This document shows positions 46,058-56,046 of a stretch of 64,000 nucleotides of DNA, piece after piece. How positions within the stretch are numbered: position 1 is the first letter of the stretch; every line of letters begins with the position of its first letter. The DNA lies in the NCBI RefSeq assembly GCF_002127325.2, contig NC_035436.2:107593591-107657590 (forward strand). The letters are read 5' to 3'. A model generated the notes under the pieces. It was not told the DNA's origin and did no database searches. It worked only from the letters and a program-made list of their open reading frames with translations. The DNA is from Helianthus annuus (Eukaryota; Streptophyta; Magnoliopsida; Asterales; Asteraceae). The position numbers were made by a program, and so were the translations under genes.

Positions 46058-47007
46058 GTGAGTACATAGTTCCCCTATTTTATTGTTTTCAATTGTTTTG
46101 GGGTGATTCATATGTACAAAACGAATTTCAAGGTTTAAACGAGGATTTCAAAAACGATGGTTTATACTAAACTAATAACGATTTCAATAAGGTGAACAAG
46201 ACTTGTTGGTTGGATTTACATAACAAATGACATTTATTAGCTCTGATCAAGCCGACCAGTATTAGGTTATGGTACCATAGGATCTGACAAATCCCGTTAT
46301 CAGACTACACCCATTATTATATGTGGGGGTTATATAGATAATGACCGAATCTGTTATTGTTAACTTACCCTTTGGTGGTTTGTTAATGCGAGAAACGAGT
46401 TAGACGAGTCACAAAGGTTTGAATGTTGTTAGCAAGACGACCAAAAGTAGTTTCACTATTAAAACGAATACAATTTTGAGACGAGTCGAACGATTTGAGA
46501 CGACTTCAACGAGATAAACGATTTGGATAAACGATTGGTTTTGGGTAGTGATTAGATAATGGGACGAGTGTAGTATGATAGAATCATGGTAGATGCGCCG
46601 CTGGTACATCTTATATATAAGTGCTTCTATCATAATACATTGCGTGTCATTATTTAGTTCACTGGTGAAGCTATTTTGAAACAATGTCACACAACGAGGT
46701 TTTTGAAACAATATAACCCATACGAGTTTTACTAACGAGTTTTCACAAGATATTTACAAGTTTTTATTCTAAAGCAAATATTTTTGGGTTAGGAGTCATG
46801 GCTACGATATTTTATAAACTATAACCAATTTGATTTGAGTTGGTTAATTATGTTGCAATACACTTTTCTAAACGAGGTTTGTATTTTGACTCATGTAGTC
46901 TAACGAGATACTGCAACATATAAACGAGCCATCAATCCGATACTCCCATAAAACCTATGTACTCGCCAGCATTTCTTTGCTGACTTTACTTTTTACATAT
47001 GTTTCAG
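46058..47007 (+). other. Candidate leader intron in element F LTR
   Basis: Donor CTCAA|GTGAGT at 46058 and acceptor ACATATGTTTCAG|GTGG ending at 47007. The equivalent sites are conserved in B, and the acceptor also in C. Confidence 0.4.
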
Positions 47008-47261
47008 GTGGTATTGCTTGATGTTGCTTGCTAGGAAGCTTGTGTCACATAGGACCTGGACGAGGCCTTAGTGATTTAAAAACAGTTATAAACAATATGT
47101 AGTTTGTTTGTTTTGATTTAAAGACAATGTACATTACATAATAATTCAATAAAACAAAACATTTGGTTACCATGGTTGTGAAACAATAATTCTGTTGCAA
47201 CACTCCCCGACGTTTCCGCCACGGTTTGTTGTTTTAATGTGGTCGGGGTGTGACAGAAAAG

Positions 47262-47275
47262 TTGGTATCAGAGCC
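47262..47275 (+). other. Primer-binding site of element F (initiator-Met type)
   Basis: TTGGTATCAGAGCC six bases after the LTR end. Confidence 0.88.
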
Positions 47276-47898
47276 AATGGTTATAGGGAATTAGGTTATT
47301 AGCATTGCTTTGACCTAGACGATAACTTTAGGACCCTAACACAAGTTTACTTGTGTTTAGAATTTTTAAAACAATACCGTCACCTATCCCTAGGTGATAA
47401 CCACAACGAGAACACAATAACGAATCCGCTTCGAAAATTAATCATCTATCCTTGGATGATTGATTACTAGGTTTTGAACCCTTTGTTATATGGTTTTGAA
47501 CCCTTCCGGTTTGATCCATTTTGGCTTAAGTGCCTCCTGAATTTTTTTTAAATCTCGTCAAAGTTTGGGTCTAAATAATGTGAACACATGCAAACTGGAA
47601 GAGTGAATGCCTGTACCCTGAGTTTTCTGTCTAAGGCTAGAGTGTTCGTACAAATCCGCATTATCGGACAAGTCACTCTTACCTAGGAACTCTTGGGGTG
47701 AGTGTTCACTTATAGGCGAGCATGTCTTCGCGATACATTATACTAACCCATTTACTTTGATTGGTCACTGCGTGTCGTTTGTTTGTTCGAGGTAACGAAC
47801 AAATGATCGCCTTCCTTATGTGGTGTCGATATTTTCAGTGCCTCTTTTGTTTTCCCAACTGTCAACCTCACTCGTTTCCCATGTTTCCTTTTTAGACA
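47276..47898 (+). other. Element F untranslated leader
   Basis: About 620 bp noncoding, uninterrupted; the reference for the split leader of C and the reversed leader of B. Confidence 0.75.
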
Positions 47899-49128
47899 AT
47901 GCCTCCACGACGCAATACTCAAACCGATGCTCGAACTTATACTGCTGAGGAAGTCGCAGCCCTTGTCTCTCAACAAATGGCTGCTGTGCTTCCAGGCATT
48001 GTGACCCAAATCCACGAGTTATACAACAACAACAATAATAACAACAATAATGCTCAGTGTAATTTCAAGAATTTCAATTCTGCGAAGCCGCTTAAGTTTT
48101 CTGGGTCACAAGGAGCAACCGCGCTCCTGCAATGGTTTGAGAGTATCGAGAGCACATTCAGACATGTGCAGTGTCCGAATGCGCGCAAAGTTGAGTTTAC
48201 TTCAAGCGTATTTGAGAAGCGAGCTCTTCCATGGTGGAACGGAGTAATGCGTGATAGGGGTGCCGAAGTGGCACTAGCACAGACTTGGGATGAGCTCTGA
48301 GCTCTCATGATGAGAGAGTTCTGTCCCCGACATGAGATTCGAATGTTGGAACGAGAATTTGACGATTTGAAATAAGTCGGGGGAGAACACCGTGCTAATA
48401 CAGATCGATTTGAGGAGCTTAGTTTGTTGTGTCCCACGATGGTTACCCCATTGGATAAGGCAATCAAGAGGCATATCGATGGTTTACCCGACTCTATTCA
48501 GGACATCCTGACTGGCGTTAATCCTATTACCGTTCGTCAAGCGATCGAGTTGTCTGCTACCCTGACTGAATCTCAAGTCAGGAAGGGTAAACTCACCCGC
48601 AAGGGTGATAAAAAGAAGTCAACCGATTCTGACAAGGGTAAGGGTAAGAAGCAGGATGAGGCTTCAAAGAAGACAAGGAAGCGCAAGGCTTCCCAAAACT
48701 TTGTTGTCACCAATCAAACTGCTCAGAACCCTCAGAACCCACCGACTCAACCTCCTGCGAAGAAAGCATATGCTGGTACCGCACCTCACTGTACTCGATG
48801 TAATGGTCACCATGTTGCCCAACAGGCCTGTAAACAGTATGCTACGTGTGGTAGATTTGGGCATTTGGCCAACATTTGTCGTTTTAGTCAGAATCAAGCT
48901 GCCCATGTCCCAGCACAAGCTCAAGGGAATGCTGCAAGATTCCCACCTGGTTCGTGTTTCAATTACGGAGAAATGGGTCATTTCCGCAACAATTGCCCGA
49001 GATTGGTAAACGCGAATGCGAATGCGAATGTCAATCCGAATGTCAACGCAAACGCGAATGTGAATCCCGCTCGTGGGCGAGTGTTTAACATCAATGAGGC
49101 AATCGATGATGCGGCAATGAACAATTAG
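47899..49128 (+). pseudogene. Element F gag
   Basis: ATG at 47899 (MPPRRNTQTDARTYTAEEV). The capsid core is intact (LKFSGSQGATALLQWFESIES, LPWWNGVMRDRGAEV). Stops at 48298 and near 48373 interrupt it; from 48376 it is open through the DKAIKRHIDGLPDSIQDIL block, a Lys-rich linker, one complete zinc knuckle (CATCGRFGHLANIC) and a second with Cys replaced by Tyr (CFNYGEMGHFRNNC). After an Asn/Ala repeat it ends at 49128 with a tail (INEAIDDAAMNN) not found in C. Confidence 0.87.
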
Positions 49129-49371
49129 TATTTTATAATCCCTCTGGTTGTTATCTTTTAACATTTAAAGACAATGCGGTTGTTATATAAATAAAATTTG
49201 CGGTTTTATTTTAAACTACTGCAATTGTATGAATGTTTGATGCAACTTTGTGATGTCAACACAAAGACAAACTACTCGTGTGATTCTGTCATTCCCATGA
49301 TCACTTGTGATCTCCCCTAGAACCTTAAACGCTCGTTTCTTTTAAAAACCCACTGTTATTTAAGAAAAGGA
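49129..49371 (+). other. Unique noncoding segment replacing protease in element F
   Basis: About 240 bp with no similarity to C, where protease would be. It is AT-rich and includes AATAAA near 49190. It may be foreign or simply divergent sequence. Confidence 0.5.
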
Positions 49372-49595
49372 TTCATCCGTCCGAGCTTTCTCACCTTGGG
49401 GAGCTCCTGTCCTCTTTGTGAAAAAGAAAGATGGATCTTTTCGAATGGGTATCTATTATCGTGAGCTTGATAAGCTTACCATCAAGAATCGATATTCCCT
49501 ACCTCGAATTGATGATTTCATTGTCTTTTGTGACGCGCCGAATTTAGGCCTTGATTATGTTCTGATACGTTGAGGTAAAGACATAGCATATACGT
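49372..49595 (+). pseudogene. Element F fused RT and RNase H remnant
   Basis: RT block ([23 protein letters not shown], then YSLPRIDD) to about 49530 joins directly to RNase H (FCDAPNLGL). Most of RT, including the catalytic FIDD, is deleted. The join is at a GATGAT sequence present at both places in C. G interrupts it at 49596. Confidence 0.8.
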
Positions 49596-49842
49596 TGATG
49601 TGTGTAAAATGCAACATATAAATCACATCAATTAAGGCATAAAACTAACCCTTTTTTAGTACTAATGTTGGAAAAAGAGTGTTTTTGTCTTCCTTTTGTA
49701 ATTTCAGGATGAAATGAGCTCAAAATCACAAAAGAAGCAAAAAGACAGCTAATTCAACCATAAATACAAGAAAAATGAACAAAAGTGGATTGCCCGGACC
49801 CTCAACGGCACCTCCCAAGGCAAAGGAGAAGAAACAGAGTCT

Positions 49843-50070
49843 GAACACGCCCCGTGTCCAGCGAACACGGGGGCGTGCCCAGGAAGCAGCAGAAAAGACA
49901 AACCAGTAGAAGCTTCCATTGCCCACCACGGGGCCGTGTCCAGCGAGCACGGGGGCGTGGTGAAAGTACAGCAGGCGCATTAATTGTAATTCGCAATTAC
50001 AATTAATGAGGAGAGAGAGTGTCAGGCGGGCACGGGGCCGTGTCCAGCGGACACGGGGCCGTGTCTAGCC
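49843..50070 (+). repeat. Three paired GC-rich dyads upstream of TATA in element G LTR
   Basis: Pairs at 49843-49883, 49924-49960 and 50029-50066. Each is a CACGGGGCCGTG-type motif, the spacer CCAGCG, and a second CACGGGGGCGTG-type motif. Each motif is a near-palindrome. The last ends about 15 bp before TATA. Confidence 0.88.
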
Positions 50071-50082
50071 TTTTGTTCAGCC

Positions 50083-50090
50083 TATAAATA
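50083..50090 (+). promoter_or_regulatory. TATA box in element G 5' LTR
   Basis: TATAAATAGAGG, with CT-rich sequence downstream (50105-50150). Confidence 0.75.
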
Positions 50091-50694
50091 GAGGAGCTTG
50101 GCTTCATTCTCTCTCATCCCTTGGCACACCACCTCTCTCACACCTCATCCACCACCCACCACCACCATAACACCATCATCCACCACCATCATCCATTGTC
50201 CATCGTAGAGTGTGTGAGTCGTCTCGGGATCCAAGATTGATCGTAAGAGTTCTTGACAATCAAGGCCATGTTTGCCTAAGTCTCTTACATCACTTGGTGA
50301 AGACAAGTGTTTAGTATAATACTTTTTATTTTCAATCTTTTGCACTTTTTATTTGGTTTTGTATTAATGACTTTAATAACTAGTTGCTTATGTTGAAGGT
50401 GATCTTTCCTTATCGTTTGTCCGTGGTGTCTTGGCATTATTTTACTGTCTATATAAAATAAAAGATTTTCACCATTCATATCTCCATGGTCTATATGGAG
50501 GTATGTTGGCTACCTGGTCGGGGGTTAAGGGAACGGTTTGGTAAGGGTCTTGCCCTTGTTCAGCGTTTAGAGGTCCTGCTTGGGACCTGGGTCAAATTTA
50601 GTAGGATCTCCTTCAATGCCCATAGGTATTGGATGGCGGGGATCCAAACTCTTTGACCCCCTCATAAGTTAACTACTATTAATACTATAACCCG

Positions 50695-50895
50695 GTTATT
50701 TAGGACTGTATCCCTGCTGACTCAGACTACTTAGCCGAGGGTAACGTCACCGCCAAAAGCGGGGCCTACCATAATTTGCATTAATAACTTAATTCATTAT
50801 CTTTCAATAATCCGACCCTTTAGGATTGTATCCTTGCTGACTCAAACTACTGGGTTGAGGGTAACGTCGCCTTCAAAAGAGGGGCCTACTACAAT
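50695..50895 (+). repeat. Two-copy repeat (about 118 bp) in element G LTR
   Basis: The core TAGGA(C/T)TGTATCC(C/T)TGCTGACTC, followed by GAGGGTAACGTC and AGGGGCCTAC variants, occurs at 50701-50770 and 50820-50890. I know related cores from other plant Athila-type LTRs. Confidence 0.82.
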
Positions 50896-51295
50896 AACTA
50901 AGATAATCTCTTAAACAAGTGCAAAAGTGCGAAAATAATCAAAGGTTATACTAATACACGTGTCGGATCCAAGTGATTCATCTTGTCTATCTGTTTTTAT
51001 TTTATTTTTATTTTCAGCATTTAGTTAGTTTTTATTTTTCTTAGTTTAAAACATTTTTCTAACTTTTTGATTTGATTAGACGTTGAGGATAAACCGGTGT
51101 TAAAAGCTCTTGTGTCCTTGGACGACCTCGGTATCTTACCAACACTATACTACGTCCACGATGGGTGCACTTGCCCATATGTGTGTTTAGTGTTAGTGAA
51201 TATCGTGTTTTATAAATTTAAAACTTGGCTAAAAGTGTAAAAAGGGCTTAAATATATATCAAAAAATATAACACACTTCACGCACATCAAGTTTT

Positions 51296-51313
51296 TGGCG
51301 CCGTTGCCGGGGA
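51296..51313 (+). other. Primer-binding site of element G (tRNA-Asp)
   Basis: TGGCGCCGTTGCCGGGGA complements the 3' end of plant tRNA-Asp, as in Athila and Tat elements. Confidence 0.92.
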
Positions 51314-51428
51314 CACAAGGATTTTAAGAAAGCTTAAAATCGACGGCCTAATCAGTTTTTCAAAACCTTTTTAAAAAAAACGCGCGCATTTTTCTGCATT
51401 TTAGTTTAGTTTTGCATTTACAGTAGCC

Positions 51429-51630
51429 TGAACACGGGGTCGTGCTCGCTGAACACGCCCCCGTGCTGCATAATTTTAGAGTAGATACCCAGATACAGAG
51501 TCTGAACACGGGGCCGTGCTCGCTGAACACGCCCCCGTGCTCAACGTGACCAGTAACTTTAATTAAAACGCCCAGATACAGACCCTGAACACGGGGCCGT
51601 GTTCACTCAACACGGGGCCGTGTCCAGCTT
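51429..51630 (+). repeat. Three paired GC-rich dyads in element G leader
   Basis: Pairs at 51429-51466, 51509-51541 and 51585-51628 of the form AACACGGGGCCGTGCTC, short spacer, AACACGCCCCCGTGCTC. It is the same motif as in the U3 of the LTR, again three pairs, between PBS and ORF1. The two arms of a pair can base-pair with each other. Confidence 0.88.
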
Positions 51631-51694
51631 CTGTTTCCGTCTTATTTTTGTTTTCTGGTCCCGAGACTCAGTTGTGGTCTGTTGAGTGATTCTT

Positions 51695-53164
51695 ATGGAT
51701 CAATACTCAAGAGGTTACAACTACACCTATGATGAGGATGATTATAGGGGTAATTATTGCACTAATTGTCGTAACACACGCTCGGTTCAATATAATACTT
51801 CATATCAACCATCCAATTCATACAACCATTATGAGGAGCCCAGGTATGAGCCATCAACTTCATACACATCCTATGAAGACCAAAGGTATGAACCTCCTCC
51901 CTCATACTCATATTTTGATGAACCAAGGTATGAGCCTTCATACTCATACTTTGAAGATTCAACATATGAGCCACCACCTTCATACTCTTGTTATGAGGAA
52001 CCATGGCGTGAACAACCCACCTCATATGAGTACTATGAAGAACAAAGTTTCGACCCTTATCCATCATATACTTACAATGAAGAACAATGGTGTGAACCAT
52101 CTACTTCATATGAGTACTATGAGGAACCAAGGATCGAACAACCGGATTCAAGCTTTGAGGATCCAAATTCTTTCAATCTCACCGAAGTAACTAATAGGAT
52201 ATTAGAACACATTAAAACTATCGAACGTTGCATAAAAGAATCTCGCGCAAGGGAAGAGGAATCCCGCGCAAGAGAAGATCTAAAAAATGATAATAACGTA
52301 GAGATAGTTGAAAATGTAAAAATGGAAGAACAAGAAAGTGAAAAACCGACACAGGAGTTAAACAACGAAAATGGTGAGTCCGATAACGATAAAATTCAAG
52401 AAGAGTCTAATTTTGAAGAAATTAACCTCTTGTCACCTACTTTCGAAAATCATTGTTTAATAACCCCTCATGCCAAGTTTTTAAAAGAGTTAAACACTAG
52501 TGCTAAAATCAAAGACTTAGTAAGTGTTAAGTTAACTAATGATCAAACCTCGCTAATGAAAGAAGACCCTTTTGAAATTAACATTACACCGGTTCCATGT
52601 TTCTTTCAAAATTCATTTATTAGTAATATCACCATCGATAAGGATCTTTGCGTTAACATAATGCCTAACTATATTTTTGAAAAATTAAGTGTTAGTGATT
52701 TTACTCCACTTCAAATACCCATTTTTTTATCCAATCGGAAAGTAATAAAATCAATCGGTGTAGTTGAAGATGTGTTGGTTCAAACGAATCAAATGGTACT
52801 CCCAATCGACTTCGTCATCCTAGATGACGCCCCCTTAGTCTTGGGAAAACCTTTTGTACAAACTCATAGAGCTTTGAAAAACCGGAAATTCAACAATCTA
52901 CCTCTTCAATTAGGGGCATTCAAAAGGAGCATAGATCTTGAGCGCTCAATGAAATATCCTTTCGGCAACAATGACCCCCTAATTGAAGATGAAGCTGAAC
53001 CACCCGATACAACCAACGAAGAGGACCACTTTGTCGAGGAAGAGATAGCCATAGAACAAACTTTTAAGGTTCTTGATCTAGACGAGCCACAAAATAAGGT
53101 GTCTTCTAAAGACCCACCCATGAGCTCAAAGAACTTCCTAAAGGTTTGGAATATGCTTTTCTAG
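51695..53164 (+). CDS. Element G ORF1: Tyr/Pro-rich repeat protein fused to a degenerate protease-like domain
   Basis: ATG at 51695 ([17 protein letters not shown]). Residues about 40-150 are 8-9 imperfect 12-14 residue units built on [14 protein letters not shown]. Then come a Glu/Lys/Arg-rich charged helix ([20 protein letters not shown]) and a Glu/Asn-rich stretch. The last half aligns with the Athila protease region of [10 protein letters not shown] against [16 protein letters not shown] against LVLGKPF. At the active site, however, H has [10 protein letters not shown] and this protein has DLCVNIMP, so the catalytic Gly-Ala-Ser context is lost. No retrotransposon gag capsid domain and no zinc knuckle is present, apart from an isolated CTNC near the start. 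It ends out of frame with pol, the overlap being 53110-53164. What this protein does is unknown; it could serve as an alternative particle protein or be noncapsid. Confidence 0.85.
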   Translation: MDQYSRGYNYTYDEDDYRGNYCTNCRNTRSVQYNTSYQPSNSYNHYEEPRYEPSTSYTSYEDQRYEPPPSYSYFDEPRYEPSYSYFEDSTYEPPPSYSCYEEPWREQPTSYEYYEEQSFDPYPSYTYNEEQWCEPSTSYEYYEEPRIEQPDSSFEDPNSFNLTEVTNRILEHIKTIERCIKESRAREEESRAREDLKNDNNVEIVENVKMEEQESEKPTQELNNENGESDNDKIQEESNFEEINLLSPTFENHCLITPHAKFLKELNTSAKIKDLVSVKLTNDQTSLMKEDPFEINITPVPCFFQNSFISNITIDKDLCVNIMPNYIFEKLSVSDFTPLQIPIFLSNRKVIKSIGVVEDVLVQTNQMVLPIDFVILDDAPLVLGKPFVQTHRALKNRKFNNLPLQLGAFKRSIDLERSMKYPFGNNDPLIEDEAEPPDTTNEEDHFVEEEIAIEQTFKVLDLDEPQNKVSSKDPPMSSKNFLKVWNMLF

Positions 53165-56019
53165 GCAAAGAAGGTAGTTTACCCGTAATTATTTCATCTA
53201 AATTAAGTAATATAGAAAAAGAGAAATTAGTTAACCTACTTAAAAAACACAAAAACGCGATCGCTTGGAAGCTTGTAGATATTAAAGGAATAAGCCCTTC
53301 CATGTGCACGCACAAAATTTTAATGAATAATGACTACAAGACGGTAATTCAACCACAACGAAGAGTGAACCCCAATGTTCAAGAAGTGGTTAAGAATGAA
53401 GTCATCAAACTACTCGACGCCGGACTAATCTACCCTATCTCCGATAGCCCGTGGGTAAGTCCAGTTCAAGTAGTCCCAAAGAAAGGAGGTATGACGGTAA
53501 TAACTAACGAGAAAAATGAATTAATACCAACGAGAACCGTCATAGGATGGAGAGTCTGTATAGATTATAGGCGATTAAATGAAGCGACTAGGAAAGACCA
53601 CTTTCCTTTACCCTTCATTGATCAAATGTTAGAAAGATTATCCGGTCATAAATTTTATTGTTTCTTAGATGGTTTTTCAGGTTACTTTCAAATACCGATA
53701 GCACCAGAAGACCAAGAGAAAACAACTTTCACATGTCCCTACGGAACTTTTGCATATCGACGCATGCCATTCGGTCTATGTAATGCGCCTGCAACATTCC
53801 AACGTTGTATGGTCGCCATTTTCCATGATATGATCGAAAAGACAATGGAAGTCTTCATGGATGACTTTTCCATCTTTGGAGACTCATATGACCAATGCCT
53901 CGATAATCTTGAACGAATGCTATCCCGATGTGAGGAAACTAACCTCGCCCTTAACTGGGAAAAATGCCATTTCATGGTAACAGAGGGAATAGTACTCGGT
54001 CACAAAATCTCAAGCGAAGGAATGGAAGTTGATCGAGCAAAAATAGAGACTATTTCTCGATTACCTCCTCCATCCTCCGTGCGAGCAATCAGAAGTTTCC
54101 TAGGACATGCCGGATTTTATAGAAGGTTTATCAAAGACTTTTCAAAAATTTCAAGGCCTCTAACAAAATTACTTGAAAAAGATGCACCCTTCATCTTTGA
54201 CAAGGAATGCAATCAAGCATTTCTAACCCTCAAGGAAATGCTAGTCAATGCACCTATCATGATAGCGCCAGATTGGAAATTTCCTTTCGAAATCATGTGC
54301 GATGCAAGTGACTTCGCTGTTGGAGCAGTCTTGGGACAAAGAAAAGAAAAACATTTCCACCCAATCTATTATGCTAGTAAAACTCTTAATGATGCGCAAG
54401 AAAATTATACAACTACAGAAAAAGAATTACTAGCGGTGGTATTTGCTTTTGATAAATTTCGTTCTTATCTTGTTCTTTCTAAAACAATAGTCTATACAGA
54501 CCATGCAGCCATCAGGTACCTCTTCAAGAAGCAAGACGCAAAACCCCGTTTGATAAGATGGATTCTACTCCTCCAAGAATTCGACATTGAAATCAAGGAC
54601 AAAAGAGGAGCAGAAAACACTGTTGCAGATCATCTCTCACGCTTAGAAGACCCAGCTTTGGAGACAACCAGGGACGAGCAAATCAACGAGAAATTTCCCA
54701 CGGAATCCTTGGAAATGATGGAGAGTAGACAAGAACCATGGTATGCCGACTACGCTAATTTCTTAGCTAGCGGTATAGTCACCAAAGGATGGCCACATCA
54801 TCAAAGAAAGAAATTCTTTGCTGATGTAAAGCATTACTTTTGGGAAGACCCCTATCTTTTCAAAATGTGTGCCGACCAGCTCATCCGAAGGTGTGTCTAT
54901 GGTAATGAAGCACGAAGAATTCTCCATCATTGTCATGAAGGTCCATACGGAGGACATCATGGTGCCGCAAGTACCGCACGAAAGGTATTTGATTCAGGAT
55001 TTTACTGGCCGACCATTTACAAGGATGCACAAAACCTTGTAAAGACATGTGATGCATGCCGAAGATCAGGTAATATTTCTTCCAAAAACGAAATGCCTCA
55101 AAATGGCATTCTCGTCTGTGAAATCTTTGATGTGTGGGGACTCGATTTCATGGGACCTTTCCCACCTTCAAAGGGAAACAAATATATACTTGTGGCAGTC
55201 GATTACTTGTCTAAATGGGCTGAGGCCGAGGCTCTTCCAACAAATGATGGAAGAGTAGTGGTAAAATTTCTGAAAAAGCTGTTCTCTCGTTTCGGGACAC
55301 CAAAGGCTTTGATAAGTGATAGAGGTACCCATTTTTGCAATCATCAACTCGAAAAAATATTAACAAGGTATGGGGTCTATCACTGGGTCTCAACAGCATA
55401 TCATCCTCAAACAAATGGGCAAGCCGAAGTGACTAATCGAGGTTTAAAACAAATACTTGAAAAAACCGTAGGAATAAATAAAAAAGAATGGGCCGATAAA
55501 TTAGACGACGCTTTATGGGCTTTTCGAACTGCTTATAAAACCACTATAGGCACAACCCCATATAAACTCGTCTATGGAAAAAGCTGTCACTTGCCAGTAG
55601 AAATAGCTCACAAAGCCTACTGGGCAATAAAAAACGTAAACTTAGATTTGGAAAATGCCGGTAAAAATCGATTTTGTCAATTAAACGAATTAGACGAACT
55701 TAGGAATTATGCATATTCTAACTCCGAAATTTATAAAGAAAGAATGAAAAATTTGCATGATAAATATATTAAATCTAATGAATTTCGGGTTGGAGACCAA
55801 GTTCTATTGTTTAATTCACGACTTCGATTATTTCCTGGTAAGTTAAAATCTAGGTGGTCAGGACCTTTTTCCGTCACCCATGTTTTTCCACACGGTGCAG
55901 TAGAAATTAAAACTCGAAATGGGACACCATTTAAAGTCAATGGCCAACGGCTGAAACTCTACCGAGGATCCATTGAGGATGAGGAAGAGGAGATCTCACT
56001 TCAAACGGTTAACGAATAA
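53110..56019 (+). CDS. Element G pol: Athila-type RT, RNase H, integrase
   Basis: Open, without stops, for about 970 codons in the -1 frame relative to ORF1. It has no ATG at the front (similarity to H starts at [15 protein letters not shown] near 53122). [37 protein letters not shown] and FMDDFSIFG, with catalytic Asps at 53860-53865. RNase [15 protein letters not shown] (Asp at 54301), [23 protein letters not shown]. Integrase: [12 protein letters not shown] ... CDACRR zinc region; Asp at 55144 and 55318 and Glu at 55426 (NGQAE), giving D-x35-E. A C-terminal RWSGPFSV segment follows and no chromodomain is present. All catalytic residues are intact. Confidence 0.92.
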   Translation, partial: RPTHELKELPKGLEYAFLGKEGSLPVIISSKLSNIEKEKLVNLLKKHKNAIAWKLVDIKGISPSMCTHKILMNNDYKTVIQPQRRVNPNVQEVVKNEVIKLLDAGLIYPISDSPWVSPVQVVPKKGGMTVITNEKNELIPTRTVIGWRVCIDYRRLNEATRKDHFPLPFIDQMLERLSGHKFYCFLDGFSGYFQIPIAPEDQEKTTFTCPYGTFAYRRMPFGLCNAPATFQRCMVAIFHDMIEKTMEVFMDDFSIFGDSYDQCLDNLERMLSRCEETNLALNWEKCHFMVTEGIVLGHKISSEGMEVDRAKIETISRLPPPSSVRAIRSFLGHAGFYRRFIKDFSKISRPLTKLLEKDAPFIFDKECNQAFLTLKEMLVNAPIMIAPDWKFPFEIMCDASDFAVGAVLGQRKEKHFHPIYYASKTLNDAQENYTTTEKELLAVVFAFDKFRSYLVLSKTIVYTDHAAIRYLFKKQDAKPRLIRWILLLQEFDIEIKDKRGAENTVADHLSRLEDPALETTRDEQINEKFPTESLEMMESRQEPWYADYANFLASGIVTKGWPHHQRKKFFADVKHYFWEDPYLFKMCADQLIRRCVYGNEARRILHHCHEGPYGGHHGAASTARKVFDSGFYWPTIYKDAQNLVKTCDACRRSGNISSKNEMPQNGILVCEIFDVWGLDFMGPFPPSKGNKYILVAVDYLSKWAEAEALPTNDGRVVVKFLKKLFSRFGTPKALISDRGTHFCNHQLEKILTRYGVYHWVSTAYHPQTNGQAEVTNRGLKQILEKTVGINKKEWADKLDDALWAFRTAYKTTIGTTPYKLVYGKSCHLPVEIAHKAYWAIKNVNLDLENAGKNRFCQLNELDELRNYAYSNSEIYKERMKNLHDKYIKSNEFRVGDQVLLFNSRLRLFPGKLKSRWSGPFSVTHVFPHGAVEIKTRNGTPFKVNGQRLKLYRGSIEDEEEEISLQTVNE

Positions 56020-56046
56020 ACTCATACCCGACATGTTACAGGTAAG

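Larger units (their letters stand above)
43893..47255 (+). repeat. Element F 5' LTR (3.36 kb)
   Basis: TGTGACATCTGTGCC ... GGGGTGTGACA. It is the only uninterrupted LTR of the B/C/F family here and serves as reference for the broken ones. TATA at 44963, GC-rich dyad near 44735-44790, candidate intron 46058-47007. Confidence 0.9.
43893..49595 (+). mobile_element. Element F: gag-bearing, pol-deleted relative of C, cut by element G
   Basis: 5' LTR 43893-47255, Met PBS, leader, gag (47899-49128), a 243-bp unique segment, then a fused RT/RNase H remnant broken by G at 49596. It is inserted in the C 3' LTR; CCTTG (43888-43892) is the expected target duplication, with its partner outside the window. 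Protease, most of RT and presumably integrase are missing. Confidence 0.87.
49596..51289 (+). repeat. Element G 5' LTR (1.69 kb)
   Basis: TGATGTGTGTAAAATGC ... CACGCACATCA. Contains three paired GC-rich dyads, a TATA box and an internal duplication. Confidence 0.85.
49596..56046 (+). mobile_element. Element G: Athila-like Ty3/gypsy with unusual ORF1, cut by element H
   Basis: 5' LTR 49596-51289 with inverted ends TGATGTG/CACATCA, tRNA-Asp PBS, GC-dyad leader, ORF1 (51695-53164), pol (to 56019), then element H at 56047. It interrupts F. Any 3' part (env-like region and 3' LTR) must lie beyond H, outside the window. TACGT (49591-49595) is the expected target duplication. Confidence 0.88.

Noticed and set aside
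51686..51697. Start of G ORF1 at the GTG at 51686
   Set aside because: An ATG three codons later (51695) is the natural plant start; there is no reason for GTG initiation.
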